Of a DNA stretch of 64,000 bases, positions 8,151-18,452 are shown piece by piece. The position numbers and the translations under genes were made by a program. Source of the DNA: VAZQ01 sp963756715 (GTDB lineage Bacteria; Pseudomonadota; Alphaproteobacteria; Rhizobiales; Xanthobacteraceae). Below the pieces are notes generated by a model. The model did no database searches and was not told the DNA's origin. It worked only from the letters and a program-made list of their open reading frames with translations. Location of the stretch: the NCBI GenBank assembly GCA_963756715.1, contig CAVWOV010000019.1, positions 372,001 to 436,000 of the forward strand. The letters run 5' to 3'. The stretch's first letter is position 1. Each line of letters begins with the position of its first letter.

Positions 8151-9841
8151 TTACCCTGCAACGGCCGGAATCACCGGCAGCAACAGGTACGACTCCCGTT
8201 CGCCGCCGGCGTAGATTGTATTCGTACCGGTGTTGTAGTCCGCGTGATAGTGCATGTAGGACTGGCTGCCAACGCCATCGCGCGGCTGGATGTCGAGACG
8301 GATACGGTGTCCCTGCTTGAACACCATCGAGGTCGGCCAAATCTCGACATCGACTTTGACGATCTCGCCAGATGTCAGATAGAGCCGCCGCGTATGCTTG
8401 TGATACGGCCGGTAGGGCAGCGTGAGTTCGGGATCGAGTTCGCGGTGCGACACGCGCAGCCAGCCCTTCGCCACCGGCACCGGCGTGCCCTGCTGCCCAG
8501 TCTCCAGCACCTCGTTGCCGTCGGCGTCGAAATTGCGCAGCGTGAGGAACAAGTCCATGTCCTCGGTCGAACTTGAGACCCAGAAGCTCGCCGCCAGCGG
8601 ACCGGTCACTTCGACATCGGCCGGCAACGGCGGCGTTTCGAGCGAAATGCCCATCCCGGGCTTGATGCCGCCGCCCATCACCTGCGAGGACGCCGCCGAA
8701 GTGGACCCCATCGAGCCGAGGCTCGTCGTATCGTAGGTGCGCGATTGCACTTCGTCCGGATTGGTCGAGACGAGGCCCGCCGCGTTCACCGGCATTCCGT
8801 GCCGCGGGCGGTGACAGATCGAAATAAAGCTTCTGCCAGCGCGTGCGCGCGAGCGGCCACTCGTGCTCGTCGCGCCATTCGATCTCATCGCGGCCATTGC
8901 GGATCGCTAGCTTGACCGGCGGCTCGTCCATCACGCCGTTATCGATGCCCTTGAGCCAGCAATCGAAGAACCGAAGCTGATCGCGGCGGCCATCCTCGGT
9001 GTAGAAAGGATGTACATGCGTACCAGCATGGATACGCAGCTTCTTGTGCTTGGACGCAGCGCGCATGAACGCCTCGGTATTGCCGCGCAGATGCAACGCC
9101 ATACCCGACCAGTTGCCGACACTGAACATCGGCACGGTAATCTTGTCCCATTGCGCCTGCGCGCCGTGAAACGCGCCGCTGTCGAGATTGTTGGCGAGCC
9201 AGAAATGCAGCGTATTCACCTGCCAGGCGTTTGGCAGATTCTGCGACGCACGGCCGACGACGTGGTGCATCAGGTGAGCGGTGAACCAGTTTGTCATGAA
9301 CACGCTGAGAATGCCGCCGTGGAACAGCGCGTCACGATAGAGATCGGCGAAGCCCTCCCACGGAATGATCGCCGCGAGCGACGGCGGCTGCAGATTGGCA
9401 ACGAACCACTGGTTGATGGCGAAATACGATATGCCCGAGAGCCCGACCTTGCCGTTGCACCAGGGCTGCGCCGCCGCCCACTCGATCGCATCGTAGAAAT
9501 CGATCGCCTCGGCGAGCGACCACGGCTCGCACTGGCCGGGCGACTTGCCGCTACCGCGGCCGTCGACCCGCACCGCGGCGTAGCCGCGCGGCACCCACCA
9601 TTCGGGGTTGACGGTCTCCCAGTTCATGGATGGGATTGGGTTTCTCCTCAAGCGTATCGGGCGGAACCCAGAGCTTGTCCTTCTGGTAGGGACCGAGATT
9701 GAGGATGGCGGGGTACTTGCCGCCGTCGTCCGGGCGGAAGACATCGGCCTTGAGGCGCGCGCCGTCCCGCATCGGAACGTCGACGTCCTTCTCGATCAGC
9801 ATCGCATGGCACGGCTCGGCGCGGGCCGGCTCCATCTTCAT
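8151..9841 (-). CDS. CocE/NonD-family alpha/beta hydrolase (two frame breaks)
   Basis: This is a hydrolase of the Xaa-Pro dipeptidyl-peptidase/cocaine esterase family, which cleaves esters or peptides. The N-terminal part reads V-P-M-R-D-G-A-R-L-K-A-D-V-F-R-P, typical of the family; the nucleophile region G-L-S-G-I-S-Y and a C-terminal jelly-roll-like half follow. The reading frame must be corrected twice, by one base near 9628 (before M-N-W-E-T-V-N-P-E-W-W) and one near 8796 (before M-P-V-N-A-A-G-L-V-S). Both are apparent one-base insertions beside doubled bases. With both removed the protein is about 562 residues, a normal length. A cupin and an amidohydrolase gene lie upstream on the same strand. 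Confidence 0.8.
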
Positions 9842-9927
9842 GCCTGGTGCTCCTCCCCGTGCGGCATCGCGCCGGTCAACTGTCCGGCAAAACGGCCGGA
9901 TCGCAAGCGCTCCAGCCGCGCGGCCCG

Positions 9928-10332
9928 TCAGGCAGCCTTGATGCCGTGCAGGCTGTGGGACGCATCCTTGACGGTGAAAAAGGTGACGTCGCCGTCGGCA
10001 GTCGCCCCGCCCGAATGGACGACATTCGAGGGCACATAGACAACCGAGCCCGGCTTCGCCTCGATCTCCTGGCCGCCAATCATTGCCCGAAACGTGCCCT
10101 GCAGAATGTAGATCCACTGTTCGTTCGGGTGCGAATGCGGCTCCGCGCCGGTACCCGCCGGCATACGCATCAAGGCGACGATCATCCGGTCGCCCTCGAC
10201 ACAGGCGCCGTTGGCAGTCGAGTAGTCAGGGCCGCCGAGGATGTGATTTATCCGGGCTAGATCGAAGACGTATTCGCCGGCCCCGGCTCGCTTTGCGCCC
10301 GGCGTTCGCACTACCTCGGCCTGCTCAACCAT
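9928..10332 (-). CDS. Small cupin-domain protein
   Basis: A 134-residue single-domain cupin. Motif 1 is visible as A-E-P-H-S-H-P-N-E-Q-W-I-Y-I-L-Q-G, with the histidine and glutamate metal ligands, and motif 2 as P-G-S-V-V-Y-V-P-S-N-V-V-H-S-G-G. Such proteins can be dioxygenases, isomerases or ligand sensors; the role here is open. It lies between an amidohydrolase and a CocE-type hydrolase on the same strand, with gaps of 48 and 86 bases, so it is probably part of one catabolic operon. Confidence 0.88.
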   Translation of the reverse strand: MVEQAEVVRTPGAKRAGAGEYVFDLARINHILGGPDYSTANGACVEGDRMIVALMRMPAGTGAEPHSHPNEQWIYILQGTFRAMIGGQEIEAKPGSVVYVPSNVVHSGGATADGDVTFFTVKDASHSLHGIKAA

Positions 10333-10380
10333 CCTTCCCTCCTCCCAATTTTATTGTTGGACGCGGGCTGGAGCCAATTG

Positions 10381-11412
10381 TCAGACCGCGCCAGCCGCCC
10401 GCGATACCGCACGATCGCTAACGCCGAGCAAGGCACGTGCGCCGTCGCCCAGAATGGTCGCCTGCTGAGTCGCCGGAATTGAGAGATTTTTTACCTGCAG
10501 GACGCCGTCAGTCATGCCCATGTCGAACGGATAATCGCTGCCGAGCAGCACGCGGTCGGCGCCGGCGCTGCCGACCAGGAATTCCAACACTTCGGTCGAG
10601 TGCGTGATGGTGTCGAAATAAAAGCGCTTAAGCGACTCGGTCGGTGGCTTGGAAAGCTTCTTCTTTGGCTCCTGGCGTACGTGCCAGCCATGCACGAAGC
10701 GCCCAGCTTGGTAGGGCACAAAGCCGCCGCCATGGGCGAGGCAGATTTTCAAGTTCGGGTAGCGTTCCAGTACACCGCTGAACACCAGGCACGCCGCCGC
10801 GATCGTAGTGTCGAGCGGGTTGCCGATCAGGTTGTTGAGATAATACGAGCCGAGCCGATCCATGCCGGCGACATTGATCGGATGAATAAGGATGAAGGCG
10901 CCCAGTTCGGCCGCCGTCGCCCAAACCGGTTCGAGTTCGGGATCGTCGAGGTTCTTGCCGGCGATATTCGATCCGATCTGTGCGCCGTTGAGACCGAGGA
11001 CGCGCATCGCGTGGCGAAGCTCGTCCGCCGCCAGCTTCGGCGCCTGCATCGGAAGCGTCGCGATGCCGAGAAAGCGTTTGGGGTGGGTCTTTACCAGCTT
11101 CGCCATCTGTTCGTTCTGGATGCGGGCGAAGCCGGCGGCGACGGCGGGGGGCTGCGCATAGACGAACGTCTGCGGACAGACCGACAGCACCTGCACGTCA
11201 ACCTTCGACGCCGCCATGTCCTGGAGGCGGCGATCGAGGTCCCAGCCGCCGCGCGGAAAATGCCGGTAAACGCTGCCCGCGACATCGAGCGTGCCGAATT
11301 GCTCGTCGACCTCGGATAGTTTCGGCGCGACTTTGGGCGCTTCTCGCTGCAGTAGTCGGATCGTTTCTTCGGTCAACACGTGGGCATGAACGTCGATGGT
11401 CTGAGTGGTCAT
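10381..11412 (-). CDS. ACMSD-like amidohydrolase/decarboxylase
   Basis: A 343-residue amidohydrolase of the same family as the enzyme near the left edge. The metal ligands are in D-V-H-A-H at the N-terminus, I-L-I-H-P in the middle, L-A-H-G-G-G and G-S-D-Y-P-F-D. It heads the unit with the cupin and the CocE-like hydrolase. It is divergent from a UbiD decarboxylase gene with 134 bases between, a layout that suggests a shared control region and a pathway joining decarboxylation and hydrolysis of an aromatic or related acid. The substrate is unknown. Confidence 0.88.
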   Translation of the reverse strand: MTTQTIDVHAHVLTEETIRLLQREAPKVAPKLSEVDEQFGTLDVAGSVYRHFPRGGWDLDRRLQDMAASKVDVQVLSVCPQTFVYAQPPAVAAGFARIQNEQMAKLVKTHPKRFLGIATLPMQAPKLAADELRHAMRVLGLNGAQIGSNIAGKNLDDPELEPVWATAAELGAFILIHPINVAGMDRLGSYYLNNLIGNPLDTTIAAACLVFSGVLERYPNLKICLAHGGGFVPYQAGRFVHGWHVRQEPKKKLSKPPTESLKRFYFDTITHSTEVLEFLVGSAGADRVLLGSDYPFDMGMTDGVLQVKNLSIPATQQATILGDGARALLGVSDRAVSRAAGAV

Positions 11413-11546
11413 GGTCCCCTGCTCATGAATGAGTTCGCCCGCGAGGTGGAAAGCCTAGTGCAATCGGGCCGGCAGATCGAGTGGCCCATTTCCGAGCGGC
11501 CTGATAGGTTGGGCGGCACCCCAAGCCGAATTGCGGAGCCGACACA

Positions 11547-13226
11547 ATGCTGGACCAACCCGCGACCCTCCGCCCTGGAACTCAGGGGACCGGCCGGCCG
11601 CGGCTCGATTTCCAGGAGCACGTCCGTGACCTTGAAGCGAGCGGTCTCCTGGTGCGCATCGATCGCCCAATCAACAAAGACACCGAACTGCATCCCCTGG
11701 TGCGGTGGCAATTCTTGGGCGGCGTGCCCGAAAGCAAGCGCAGAGCATTCCTGTTCAGCAATGTGACTGATTCCAAGGGACGGCATTATGACATCCCAGT
11801 GGTGGTCGGGGCGCTGGCGGCCTCGCCGGAGATCTATGCCCTCGGCATGGGCCAGCCGGTCGACGAGATCGGAACCGCCTGGATGCGGGCGATCGACGGT
11901 CCGATCGCGCCGGTCATGGTGGAGTCGCCGCCCTGCCAGGAGGTGGTGACGACGGGGGACGACCTGAAAATGCCGGGCGGCGGGCTGGCGCGCCTGCCGG
12001 TTCCAGTCTCCACGCCGGGCTTCGACTCCGCTCCGTACTTGACCGCCACGCTCTGCATCACCCGCGATCCTGACACCGGCATTCAGAACATGGGCACCTA
12101 TCGGGCTGCCCTCAAAGCAACCGACCGGCTGGTCGTGCGCATGGTGGCGCGGGAGGCGAGCGGCGCGGGCGGCTATCTGCACTGGCTCAAGTATCGCGAG
12201 CGCCAGCAGCCGATGCCGATTGCGATCGTCATCGGCTGCGCGCCCGTCGTCATGTTCACCGGGCCGCAGAAGCTCGCGATCGATCTCGACGAACTGGGCG
12301 TCGCCGGCGCGCTCGCCGGCGCGCCGATCGCGATGGCCAAAGCGAAGACTATCGACATCGATGTGCCGGCCACCGCCGAAATCGTCATCGAGGGTCTGAT
12401 CGATCCCTCACGGCTTGAACCCGAGGCACCGTTCGGCGAGAGCAACGGCTATGTGGCGCTGGAAGGCTACAACATGCCGATGCGGGTCACCGCCATCACG
12501 CACAAGCGCACGCCGATGTTCGCCTCGATCATCAGCCAGGTGACGCCCAGCGAGTCCAGCGTGATCAAGAAGGTGGCCTATGAGCCGCTGTTCCTCAATC
12601 ACCTGCGCGACCGCATGGGCATCAAGGGCGTTCGCCGGGTGGTGATGCACGAACGGCTGACCAATCTCCGTCCGGTGATCTTCCTTCAGCTTGCCGACGG
12701 CACCCCGCGCACCGAAGTGTGGCGGGCGCTGCATGGCGCGGCAACGTTGCAGTCGAATTGCGGCAAGATCGTCATCGCGGTCAGCGAGGATATTGATCCC
12801 ACCAGCATGGACGCGGTGCTCTGGTCGTTCGCCTACCGCACCAATCCGATCGAGGACGTCCATCTCGTTCCGAACCGCGGCGGCGTGCAGGGCGCACAAT
12901 ACGGTCCGAAGAAGACCGACTCCGGGATGCTGGTCGACGCCACGCGGAAGTATCCGATGGCGCCGCTCGCTTTGCCGACGCGCGAATACATGGAGCACGC
13001 GCGCTCGCTGTGGGAGGAACTCGACCTCTATCCGCTCAACGTGCAATCGCCGTGGCACGGCTACAGTCTGGGGGACTGGACCGACCGCTGGGAAACCTTC
13101 GCGCATCGCGCCGCCGCCGGCGATTGGGAACTCAGCGGCCGCGATACGTTAGCCCGCCAGCGCGGCGGGCTAACGCCGGAGGCGCCCGCCCGCTTCGACG
13201 ACCCGCCACCGAAATCCAAGGATTGA
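11547..13226 (+). CDS. UbiD-family prenyl-FMN-dependent decarboxylase
   Basis: A 559-residue member of the UbiD family, which reversibly (de)carboxylates aromatic, heteroaromatic or unsaturated acids using prenylated FMN made by UbiX. Segments around Q-N-M-G-T-Y-R (cofactor site) and E-A-P-F-G-E-S-N-G (the acidic active-site stretch) are present. GGAG precedes the ATG at a good distance. A carboxymuconolactone-decarboxylase-like gene follows after 12 bases. No ubiX partner is in the window. The length is slightly above the family norm because of a C-terminal tail rich in proline. Catabolic rather than ubiquinone function is inferred from the neighbours. Confidence 0.85.
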   Translation: MLDQPATLRPGTQGTGRPRLDFQEHVRDLEASGLLVRIDRPINKDTELHPLVRWQFLGGVPESKRRAFLFSNVTDSKGRHYDIPVVVGALAASPEIYALGMGQPVDEIGTAWMRAIDGPIAPVMVESPPCQEVVTTGDDLKMPGGGLARLPVPVSTPGFDSAPYLTATLCITRDPDTGIQNMGTYRAALKATDRLVVRMVAREASGAGGYLHWLKYRERQQPMPIAIVIGCAPVVMFTGPQKLAIDLDELGVAGALAGAPIAMAKAKTIDIDVPATAEIVIEGLIDPSRLEPEAPFGESNGYVALEGYNMPMRVTAITHKRTPMFASIISQVTPSESSVIKKVAYEPLFLNHLRDRMGIKGVRRVVMHERLTNLRPVIFLQLADGTPRTEVWRALHGAATLQSNCGKIVIAVSEDIDPTSMDAVLWSFAYRTNPIEDVHLVPNRGGVQGAQYGPKKTDSGMLVDATRKYPMAPLALPTREYMEHARSLWEELDLYPLNVQSPWHGYSLGDWTDRWETFAHRAAAGDWELSGRDTLARQRGGLTPEAPARFDDPPPKSKD

Positions 13227-13238
13227 CGGAGCACCGCG

Positions 13239-13790
13239 ATGGCGCGCCTGCCCTATCTCGACAAGGCGGACCTGCCGCCCGAACAACAGGATCTGCTGGC
13301 CCGCAGCATCAACCTACACCGGCTGCTGGTGCACAGCCCGATGGCGACACGGGCTTGGCACACCTTCGCGCATTTCATCCGGCACGAGAGCCGGCTCGAT
13401 CCGCGCCTGCGCGAACTCGCCATCCTGCAGGTCGGCTACCTCGAACGGTCGCCTTACGAGTACTCGCATCACATCAAAATCGGCCGCGAGTTCGGCGTCA
13501 CCGACGACGATATCCGCGCCATCGCGGCGGAGACCGAAGGCCGGCCAAGCACGCTCGATGCACTGAGCAAGTCGGTATTGCGCGCCACTCGCGAGATGAC
13601 CCATGGTCTCTCGATGTCGGAACGCACGTTTCAGGAACTGCAGCAAAGCCTGGACAACGAGCGTCTCACGGACCTGGTGTTGACGATCGCGTTCTACAAT
13701 TCGGTGGTTCGCATCCTGGCCACGCTGCAGATCGACGTCGAGACCGACTACCAGAAGTATCTGGACGAATTTCCGCTGCCGAAGGATTAG
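13239..13790 (+). CDS. Carboxymuconolactone decarboxylase (CMD)/AhpD-fold protein
   Basis: A 183-residue all-helical protein with the CMD core: R-E-L-A-I-L-Q-V-G-Y and Y-E-Y-S-H-H-I-K-I-G-R-E-F-G-V, the latter matching the E-x-x-H-H-x-x family pattern. It lacks the C-x-x-C of AhpD peroxidases, so a peroxidase role is unlikely. The family includes decarboxylases, and many uncharacterised members lie next to amidohydrolases and UbiD genes. It is coupled to the UbiD gene with GGAG nine bases before its start. Confidence 0.88.
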   Translation: MARLPYLDKADLPPEQQDLLARSINLHRLLVHSPMATRAWHTFAHFIRHESRLDPRLRELAILQVGYLERSPYEYSHHIKIGREFGVTDDDIRAIAAETEGRPSTLDALSKSVLRATREMTHGLSMSERTFQELQQSLDNERLTDLVLTIAFYNSVVRILATLQIDVETDYQKYLDEFPLPKD

Positions 13791-14083
13791 AACTATTCCG
13801 TTCACATTTGCGCTCACCTTCGCACAGTTCGTTCGCGCAGAAGCAAAACAGCAACGATTTTTTCGAATCAGAAAACCTGGTCGAATGCAAAAGTTATTTA
13901 TGTAGAAATTACTTTCTCGCCTAGCAGGCGAAGACTACCATTTCGCTGTTCGTCGCGATTGCCGTGCGCGCAACATGACGGTGGTTAGCCACAATAGAAA
14001 TCATCAAGTTGCGTCTGAGACTTTGAAGCACTCGGACGAGCAGCGAAGGGCTTGCGGCTTCTTATTCTCGAAGAGACGATTGC

Positions 14084-14275
14084 ATGATTTCCCTTATTTA
14101 TGGCGCTTTGGTATTTGGCTCTGGCAGCGCATGCCTTTGGTATTTTGCGCCGCACAATGGGACGCCCCACCGGCTCGCCACGGCACCATTACTAGGGCCG
14201 ATTATCCCGATCGCTATCGTGTCTGCGCTTGGCCTAGGCTTGGCGCTTATCGTGGCCGGTGTGATGACGAGATAA
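14084..14275 (+). CDS. Small two-segment membrane protein, unknown function
   Basis: A 63-residue protein with two hydrophobic stretches, residues 3-20 and 38-60, separated by a short polar loop containing N-G-T-P-H-R. AAGAGA lies before the ATG. The even hydrophobic pattern and start signal make it a plausible small inner-membrane protein. No family is recognised. The DNA on its left (13791-14083) is AT-richer than its surroundings and holds no gene that I can support. Confidence 0.45.
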   Translation: MISLIYGALVFGSGSACLWYFAPHNGTPHRLATAPLLGPIIPIAIVSALGLGLALIVAGVMTR

Positions 14276-14373
14276 CTCGAACCACGTACTCGCGCGGCGG
14301 AAGAAATACTGCGAACTCCGCCGGAGCTGATATCCCGGCGACGGCGTTGTGACCTCCGCGCGACAGATTCAAT

Positions 14374-15348
14374 TCACTTCGGGATGGCGCCTCCGGCGCG
14401 GATCGCCGCACCCCATTTGTCCCACTCACTGTTCACGAAGCCCGCCAGGTAGGCCTGGGTCCGCCGGTCCGGCGCCACCAGCGTCGCCGCAAGTTTATCC
14501 AACTGCTCACGCAGACCCGCGCCGTTCATCGCGGCAACCGCGGCCGCGTTCAGCTTCGCCGCTGCGGCCGGGGGCGTGCCTTTCGGCAGGAACAGCGCCG
14601 TCCAGGTGTAAGCCTGCACCGATGGATAACCCTTCTCGGCCGCGGTCGGCAGATCGGGCAGTACCGCCGAACGCTGCCCGGACAGATTGGCAAGGCCCTT
14701 CACGGTGCCGCCCTTGATGTTCTGCACCGCCGTCACCGCGATATCGCAGAGAAAATCGATCCGGCCCGCAAGCAGGTCCTGCATCGCAGGTGCGGTGCCG
14801 CGATAGGGCACATGCTGAATGTGGGTGCCGATCGCCTGATCGAGCATGACACAACCCAGATGCGCGGCGGAGCCGACGCCGGCCGAGCCGTAGTTGAGCT
14901 TGCCCTGGTTCGCCTTGGCGTAGGCGACGAACTCCTCGAAGGTGTTGGCGGGGAAATCCTTGCGCACGATCAGGATCAATGGAATCTCGGCGATCAGCGC
15001 CACCGGGACGAAATCAGTCCGCGGGTCGTAGAGCGGCTTGCTGCTGTAGAGTTGCGGATTGGTGTGGGTCGCGATGGTCCCAAGCAGCGCCGTATAACCA
15101 TCCGGCGCGGCCTTGGCGACGCGCTGCCCACCCAGCGTGCCACCGCCGCCACCGACATTTTCCACCGTCACGTTTTGCCCAAGCGTCGGGCCCATGCGCT
15201 CCGCCATGATGCGCGTAAACACATCGATCGGGCCGCCAGCCGCCGCCGCTACGACCATGCTGACCGGGCGGTTTGGATAATCCTGGGACCACGCCGCATC
15301 GGGCAGAACCAGCACGGCCGCCGCTAGCCAAATCCACCATCGCCTCAT
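14374..15348 (-). CDS. Bug-family (TctC) periplasmic solute receptor
   Basis: A 324-residue extracytoplasmic receptor of tripartite tricarboxylate transport systems. A signal peptide (M-R-R-W-W-I-W-L then a hydrophobic run, ending A-W-S-Q) is followed by D-Y-P-N-R-P-V and the family's P-D-G-Y-T and V-P-Y-R-G-T-A-P-A-M segments. The ATG before the signal peptide is chosen over an in-frame upstream extension. Bug proteins bind organic acids and are often encoded away from any TctA/TctB membrane genes, as here. It is last in a minus-strand unit with an NMT1-like receptor and an FAH protein. Confidence 0.9.
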   Translation of the reverse strand: MRRWWIWLAAAVLVLPDAAWSQDYPNRPVSMVVAAAAGGPIDVFTRIMAERMGPTLGQNVTVENVGGGGGTLGGQRVAKAAPDGYTALLGTIATHTNPQLYSSKPLYDPRTDFVPVALIAEIPLILIVRKDFPANTFEEFVAYAKANQGKLNYGSAGVGSAAHLGCVMLDQAIGTHIQHVPYRGTAPAMQDLLAGRIDFLCDIAVTAVQNIKGGTVKGLANLSGQRSAVLPDLPTAAEKGYPSVQAYTWTALFLPKGTPPAAAAKLNAAAVAAMNGAGLREQLDKLAATLVAPDRRTQAYLAGFVNSEWDKWGAAIRAGGAIPK

Positions 15349-15436
15349 GATCCTGCTCTCCACTTCAACATCACTTTCCAGGGACAGCGCTGATCGTGTA
15401 GGACGATCATGGATCGCACGTCCACAACTCAGGCCG

Positions 15437-16424
15437 CTATTTGCTGCCCGACAGCATCGTGTCATCCAGATAGCGGCGAACGTCGCCCTGCGGCTTGGCA
15501 GACAACTCCCCGCCCTCGACCATGATGTCGATCATGCCGCGCAGCACGTCCGGATCAACCTTGCCGTCGCGCGGGTAGGTGTCCTTGGACTTCGCGATCA
15601 ATTCGTCATAGGTCCCGGCCGCGATCGCCGGCTGGAGCTTCAACGACTCGGCCAAGATTTTTTCGGCTTCGGCGCGATTGGCCGGATCGTAGAGCCAGGC
15701 GACGGCGGTGAGCCAGGCCTTGGCGAAGCCTTGTGCGGCCGCAGTATTGTTCTTCACCCAATTGTCGTTGGTGACGAAGCAGACGAACGGAAATTTCGGC
15801 GCTACTTCACGGAACGTGCCGATCACCGGATAGCCGCCGTTCACCGCCACGAGCGATTGCGGCGGCACCAGCCAGACCGCCGCCATGGCGCCCGCCTGCA
15901 ACCCTTTGAAGATCTGCGCGCTGCCCTGGCCGGCCACCAGATCGTAGTCCGAAGGTCCAAGTCCGCGCGCCTTCAACAACCGCCGCAACAGGATGGTCGA
16001 ACCGGATTTGATCGACGAGGTGCCGACCACCTGGCCCTTGATTTCCGCCGCGCTCTTGATTCCCTTCTTGCCGACAACCACCCCCGGATGCACGCCCATC
16101 GACACCAGCGAAATGTGAACGCCGGTGCCACCCGCTTCGACGAAACTGATCGGAGCGTTGCAGGTGTTGTGCATGATGTTCAGCGAGCCGGATGCCACCG
16201 CTTGCATCCCGGGCGACACCCCGATCGAGACCATGTCAAACTCAACGCCGTTCGCGGCGAAGAAGCCCTTCTTGGTCGCCACGAAGGCAGGCCATATTGT
16301 CGCAGTTGGCGAAACCTGCCCGAACGACACCTTGGTGGCAGATGCCGCCGGGCCGGCACCAAGCGCCATCGCGACCAGTCGCAGCAAAAGCGGAAAGGAC
16401 GGCGAGGCGGGGTCCAGAATGCAT
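15437..16424 (-). CDS. NMT1/TauA-like ABC substrate-binding protein (frame break in signal peptide)
   Basis: A periplasmic binding protein of the NMT1/SsuA type. The mature part begins T-K-V-S-F-G-Q and contains A-A-E-I-K-G-Q-V-V-G-T-S-S, a typical ligand-binding stretch. The best start has TAGGAGGAC ahead of ATG and opens M-H-S-G-P-R-L-A-V-L-S-A, but that frame stops matching after a run of four T (16386-16389 on the given strand). Removing one T gives a perfect signal peptide running into the mature protein. An alternative start in the unshifted frame at 16462 overlaps the previous gene and gives an unlikely leader. No permease or ATPase gene is nearby. Confidence 0.8.
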
Positions 16425-16451
16425 GAAGTCCTCCTATATTGCGTTTGTCTC

Positions 16452-17290
16452 TTATCGTTCATCCACGATCCGGTTGCGCAGAATACCGATCCCGGAAATC
16501 TCGACTTCGAGAACGTCGCCCGGCTTCATCCATAGCGGCGGATTGCGCCGATGGCCAACCCCCTCGGGTGTTCCGGTCGCGATCACGTCGCCCGGCGCGA
16601 GCGGCGTAAAGTCGGAGCAGAAAGCGATGATCTGCGGCACCGAATAGATCAACAGGTCGGTGCCCGAATGTTGCACCTCCTGCCGTTAAGACGCGTGGTC
16701 AGGGTGAGCCGGGTCGGATCCGGAATCTCGTCGGCGGTGACGATCCACGGGCCAAGCGGCCCGGTGCCGGGAAAATTCTTGCCGGAGGTCACGGAGAACT
16801 TCTGGTAGTCGCGCACGCTGCCGTCGACGAAGCACGTATAGCCGGCGATGTGCTCAAGTGCTCGCTCAGGCAGGATGTGGCGCCCGCCCCGGCCGATCAC
16901 CACCGCTAGTTCCCCCTCGAAATCGAACTGCTGCGAGACTGACGGCCGGATCATCTCGCCATCATGTCCAGTGAGCGTATTTGCGAGCCGCACAAACATG
17001 CTCGGCTGCTTGGGCAGTTCGCGCCCGGTCTCGGCGGCGTGCGAGCGGTAGTTGATGCCCGCACAGAGGATTTTTTCCGGGTTTGGAATTGCCGGCAGCA
17101 GGTGGATGTCGCTCAGCTTGTGGTCGGGCTGCGCGTCCCTGGCCGCCTGCCGGATTTCAGCAATGCCGTCGGACGCAAGCGCGTCGCGCAGCGTCGGATA
17201 ACCAAGCTTGCCGTTCATGGTGACGACGCCGTCGCCGACCACCGCCCCAAAGCAGCTCTTGCCGCCTGCCACATAGCTTGCGAGCTTCAT
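16452..17290 (-). CDS. Fumarylacetoacetate hydrolase family protein (frame break near 3' end)
   Basis: A 2-keto-hydrolase/isomerase-like FAH enzyme of about 280 residues. It has I-L-C-A-G-I-N-Y-R-S-H at the domain start, F-E-G-E-L-A-V-V-I-G for metal binding, and G-D-V-I-A-T-G-T-P-E-G-V-G late. Between L-N-G and H-S-G-T-D-L-L-I-Y the frame shifts because one base seems missing near 16683; restoring a C gives the usual L-N-G-Q-E-V-Q-H. This is the only apparent deletion among the frame breaks. The gene lies in a minus-strand unit with receptor genes and an upstream decarboxylase-like gene. Confidence 0.82.
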
Positions 17291-17373
17291 CCGTCATAGC
17301 TCCATATCGGTTGACCGCAGGACGTTGCCTGCGGCGTTGATGCGAGCGTGCCCCACTTGAAACCGATGCCGCC

Positions 17374-18345
17374 CTAGATTGGCACGAACAGTTCTTCCAG
17401 CGGAATGCGCGCCTTGATCATCGACTGTTCGGCCAGATAGCGGACCAGCGCCTCGAGCGTCGGCCGGTTCGGCTCGATGCCATACGGCCAGGGATCGCCG
17501 CCGAACACGTCGTCGATCTCGTCGATTTCGGCCGCCATGCCGGGCAGCATGTAACGCAGCGTCCCGAGATCGCGCATCTTCTTGAGCGCGATGTTCTTTG
17601 CTTCCGTCATCGCATCGAACAGGCTCTTGGCAATAAACGGGTTACGCTCGTAGGTGTCGCGCCGCATGGCGACGAGATGCATGATCGGGAAGACGCGCGT
17701 GCGGCGATAGGACTGCATCTCGACCGCATGGTAGTCGGGGAACAGCCGCCCAACGTCCGGGCTCGACTTCAGCGCGTCCGGCAGACCGCTGCCGATGATC
17801 GCCTGGATGTCGCCGCTCGCCAGCAGTTCCGACAGCGAACGGCCGGAGCTGTTCAGCTCGATCGAGACGCCCGGAAGCTGCGCCAGCGGGCCGGGCGCAC
17901 CGTGCGTGCCGGCGTTGTTGGTTGCGCCCTGCACCCAATGGCAGCCCGAGAAGTCGATGCCGTACTCGTCCTGCAGCATGCCGCGCATGATCACCGCCGC
18001 GGTCTGGGTGTAGATCGGAATGCCGATGCGCTTGCCTTCCAGGTCCTTCGGGGCCTTCACAGCCTTGCGGTTGACGGTGACGAAGCCGTGACGGAACACC
18101 CGCGACGGAAACACCGGCAGCGCCACCATATCGCGCCGGCCCGCGGCGTAGCGGGTGATGAAATCCGAGCTCGACATCTCGGAGGCGTCGAAATCGAGGC
18201 TCTTGCTCATGCGGTCGAAGATCTGCCGCGGGTCGTCGATGGCGAGAAAGTTGAGGTCGATGCCCTCGGGCTTCACCTCACCCGTATAGAGCGCCAGCAT
18301 GCGGTCATAGAGACCGCAGGCGAATGTGATCGGAACATTGGGCAT
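17374..18345 (-). CDS. 4,5-dihydroxyphthalate decarboxylase-like / periplasmic-binding-fold protein
   Basis: A 323-residue protein resembling the family annotated as 4,5-dihydroxyphthalate decarboxylase, which has the fold of type 2 periplasmic binding proteins. It starts with M-P-N-V-P-I-T-F-A-C-G-L-Y-D-R with no signal peptide, so a cytosolic site is expected. The stretch L-E-G-K-R-I-G-I-P-I-Y-T-Q-T-A-A is the binding-protein-like hinge region. Most members are untested, and enzyme activity should not be assumed. It is divergent from the flavin monooxygenase gene and just upstream of the FAH gene, so an aromatic pathway role is reasonable. Confidence 0.75.
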   Translation of the reverse strand: MPNVPITFACGLYDRMLALYTGEVKPEGIDLNFLAIDDPRQIFDRMSKSLDFDASEMSSSDFITRYAAGRRDMVALPVFPSRVFRHGFVTVNRKAVKAPKDLEGKRIGIPIYTQTAAVIMRGMLQDEYGIDFSGCHWVQGATNNAGTHGAPGPLAQLPGVSIELNSSGRSLSELLASGDIQAIIGSGLPDALKSSPDVGRLFPDYHAVEMQSYRRTRVFPIMHLVAMRRDTYERNPFIAKSLFDAMTEAKNIALKKMRDLGTLRYMLPGMAAEIDEIDDVFGGDPWPYGIEPNRPTLEALVRYLAEQSMIKARIPLEELFVPI

Positions 18346-18452
18346 GATTGGGTGGCTCCCGCGTCCGCAGGCCTTCTTGCGCGACTGCTCGATTATCCCC
18401 GCGACGGCCGATTATAATGGTCCATCTCACGGGGCTCGGAAAGGACCAATCG

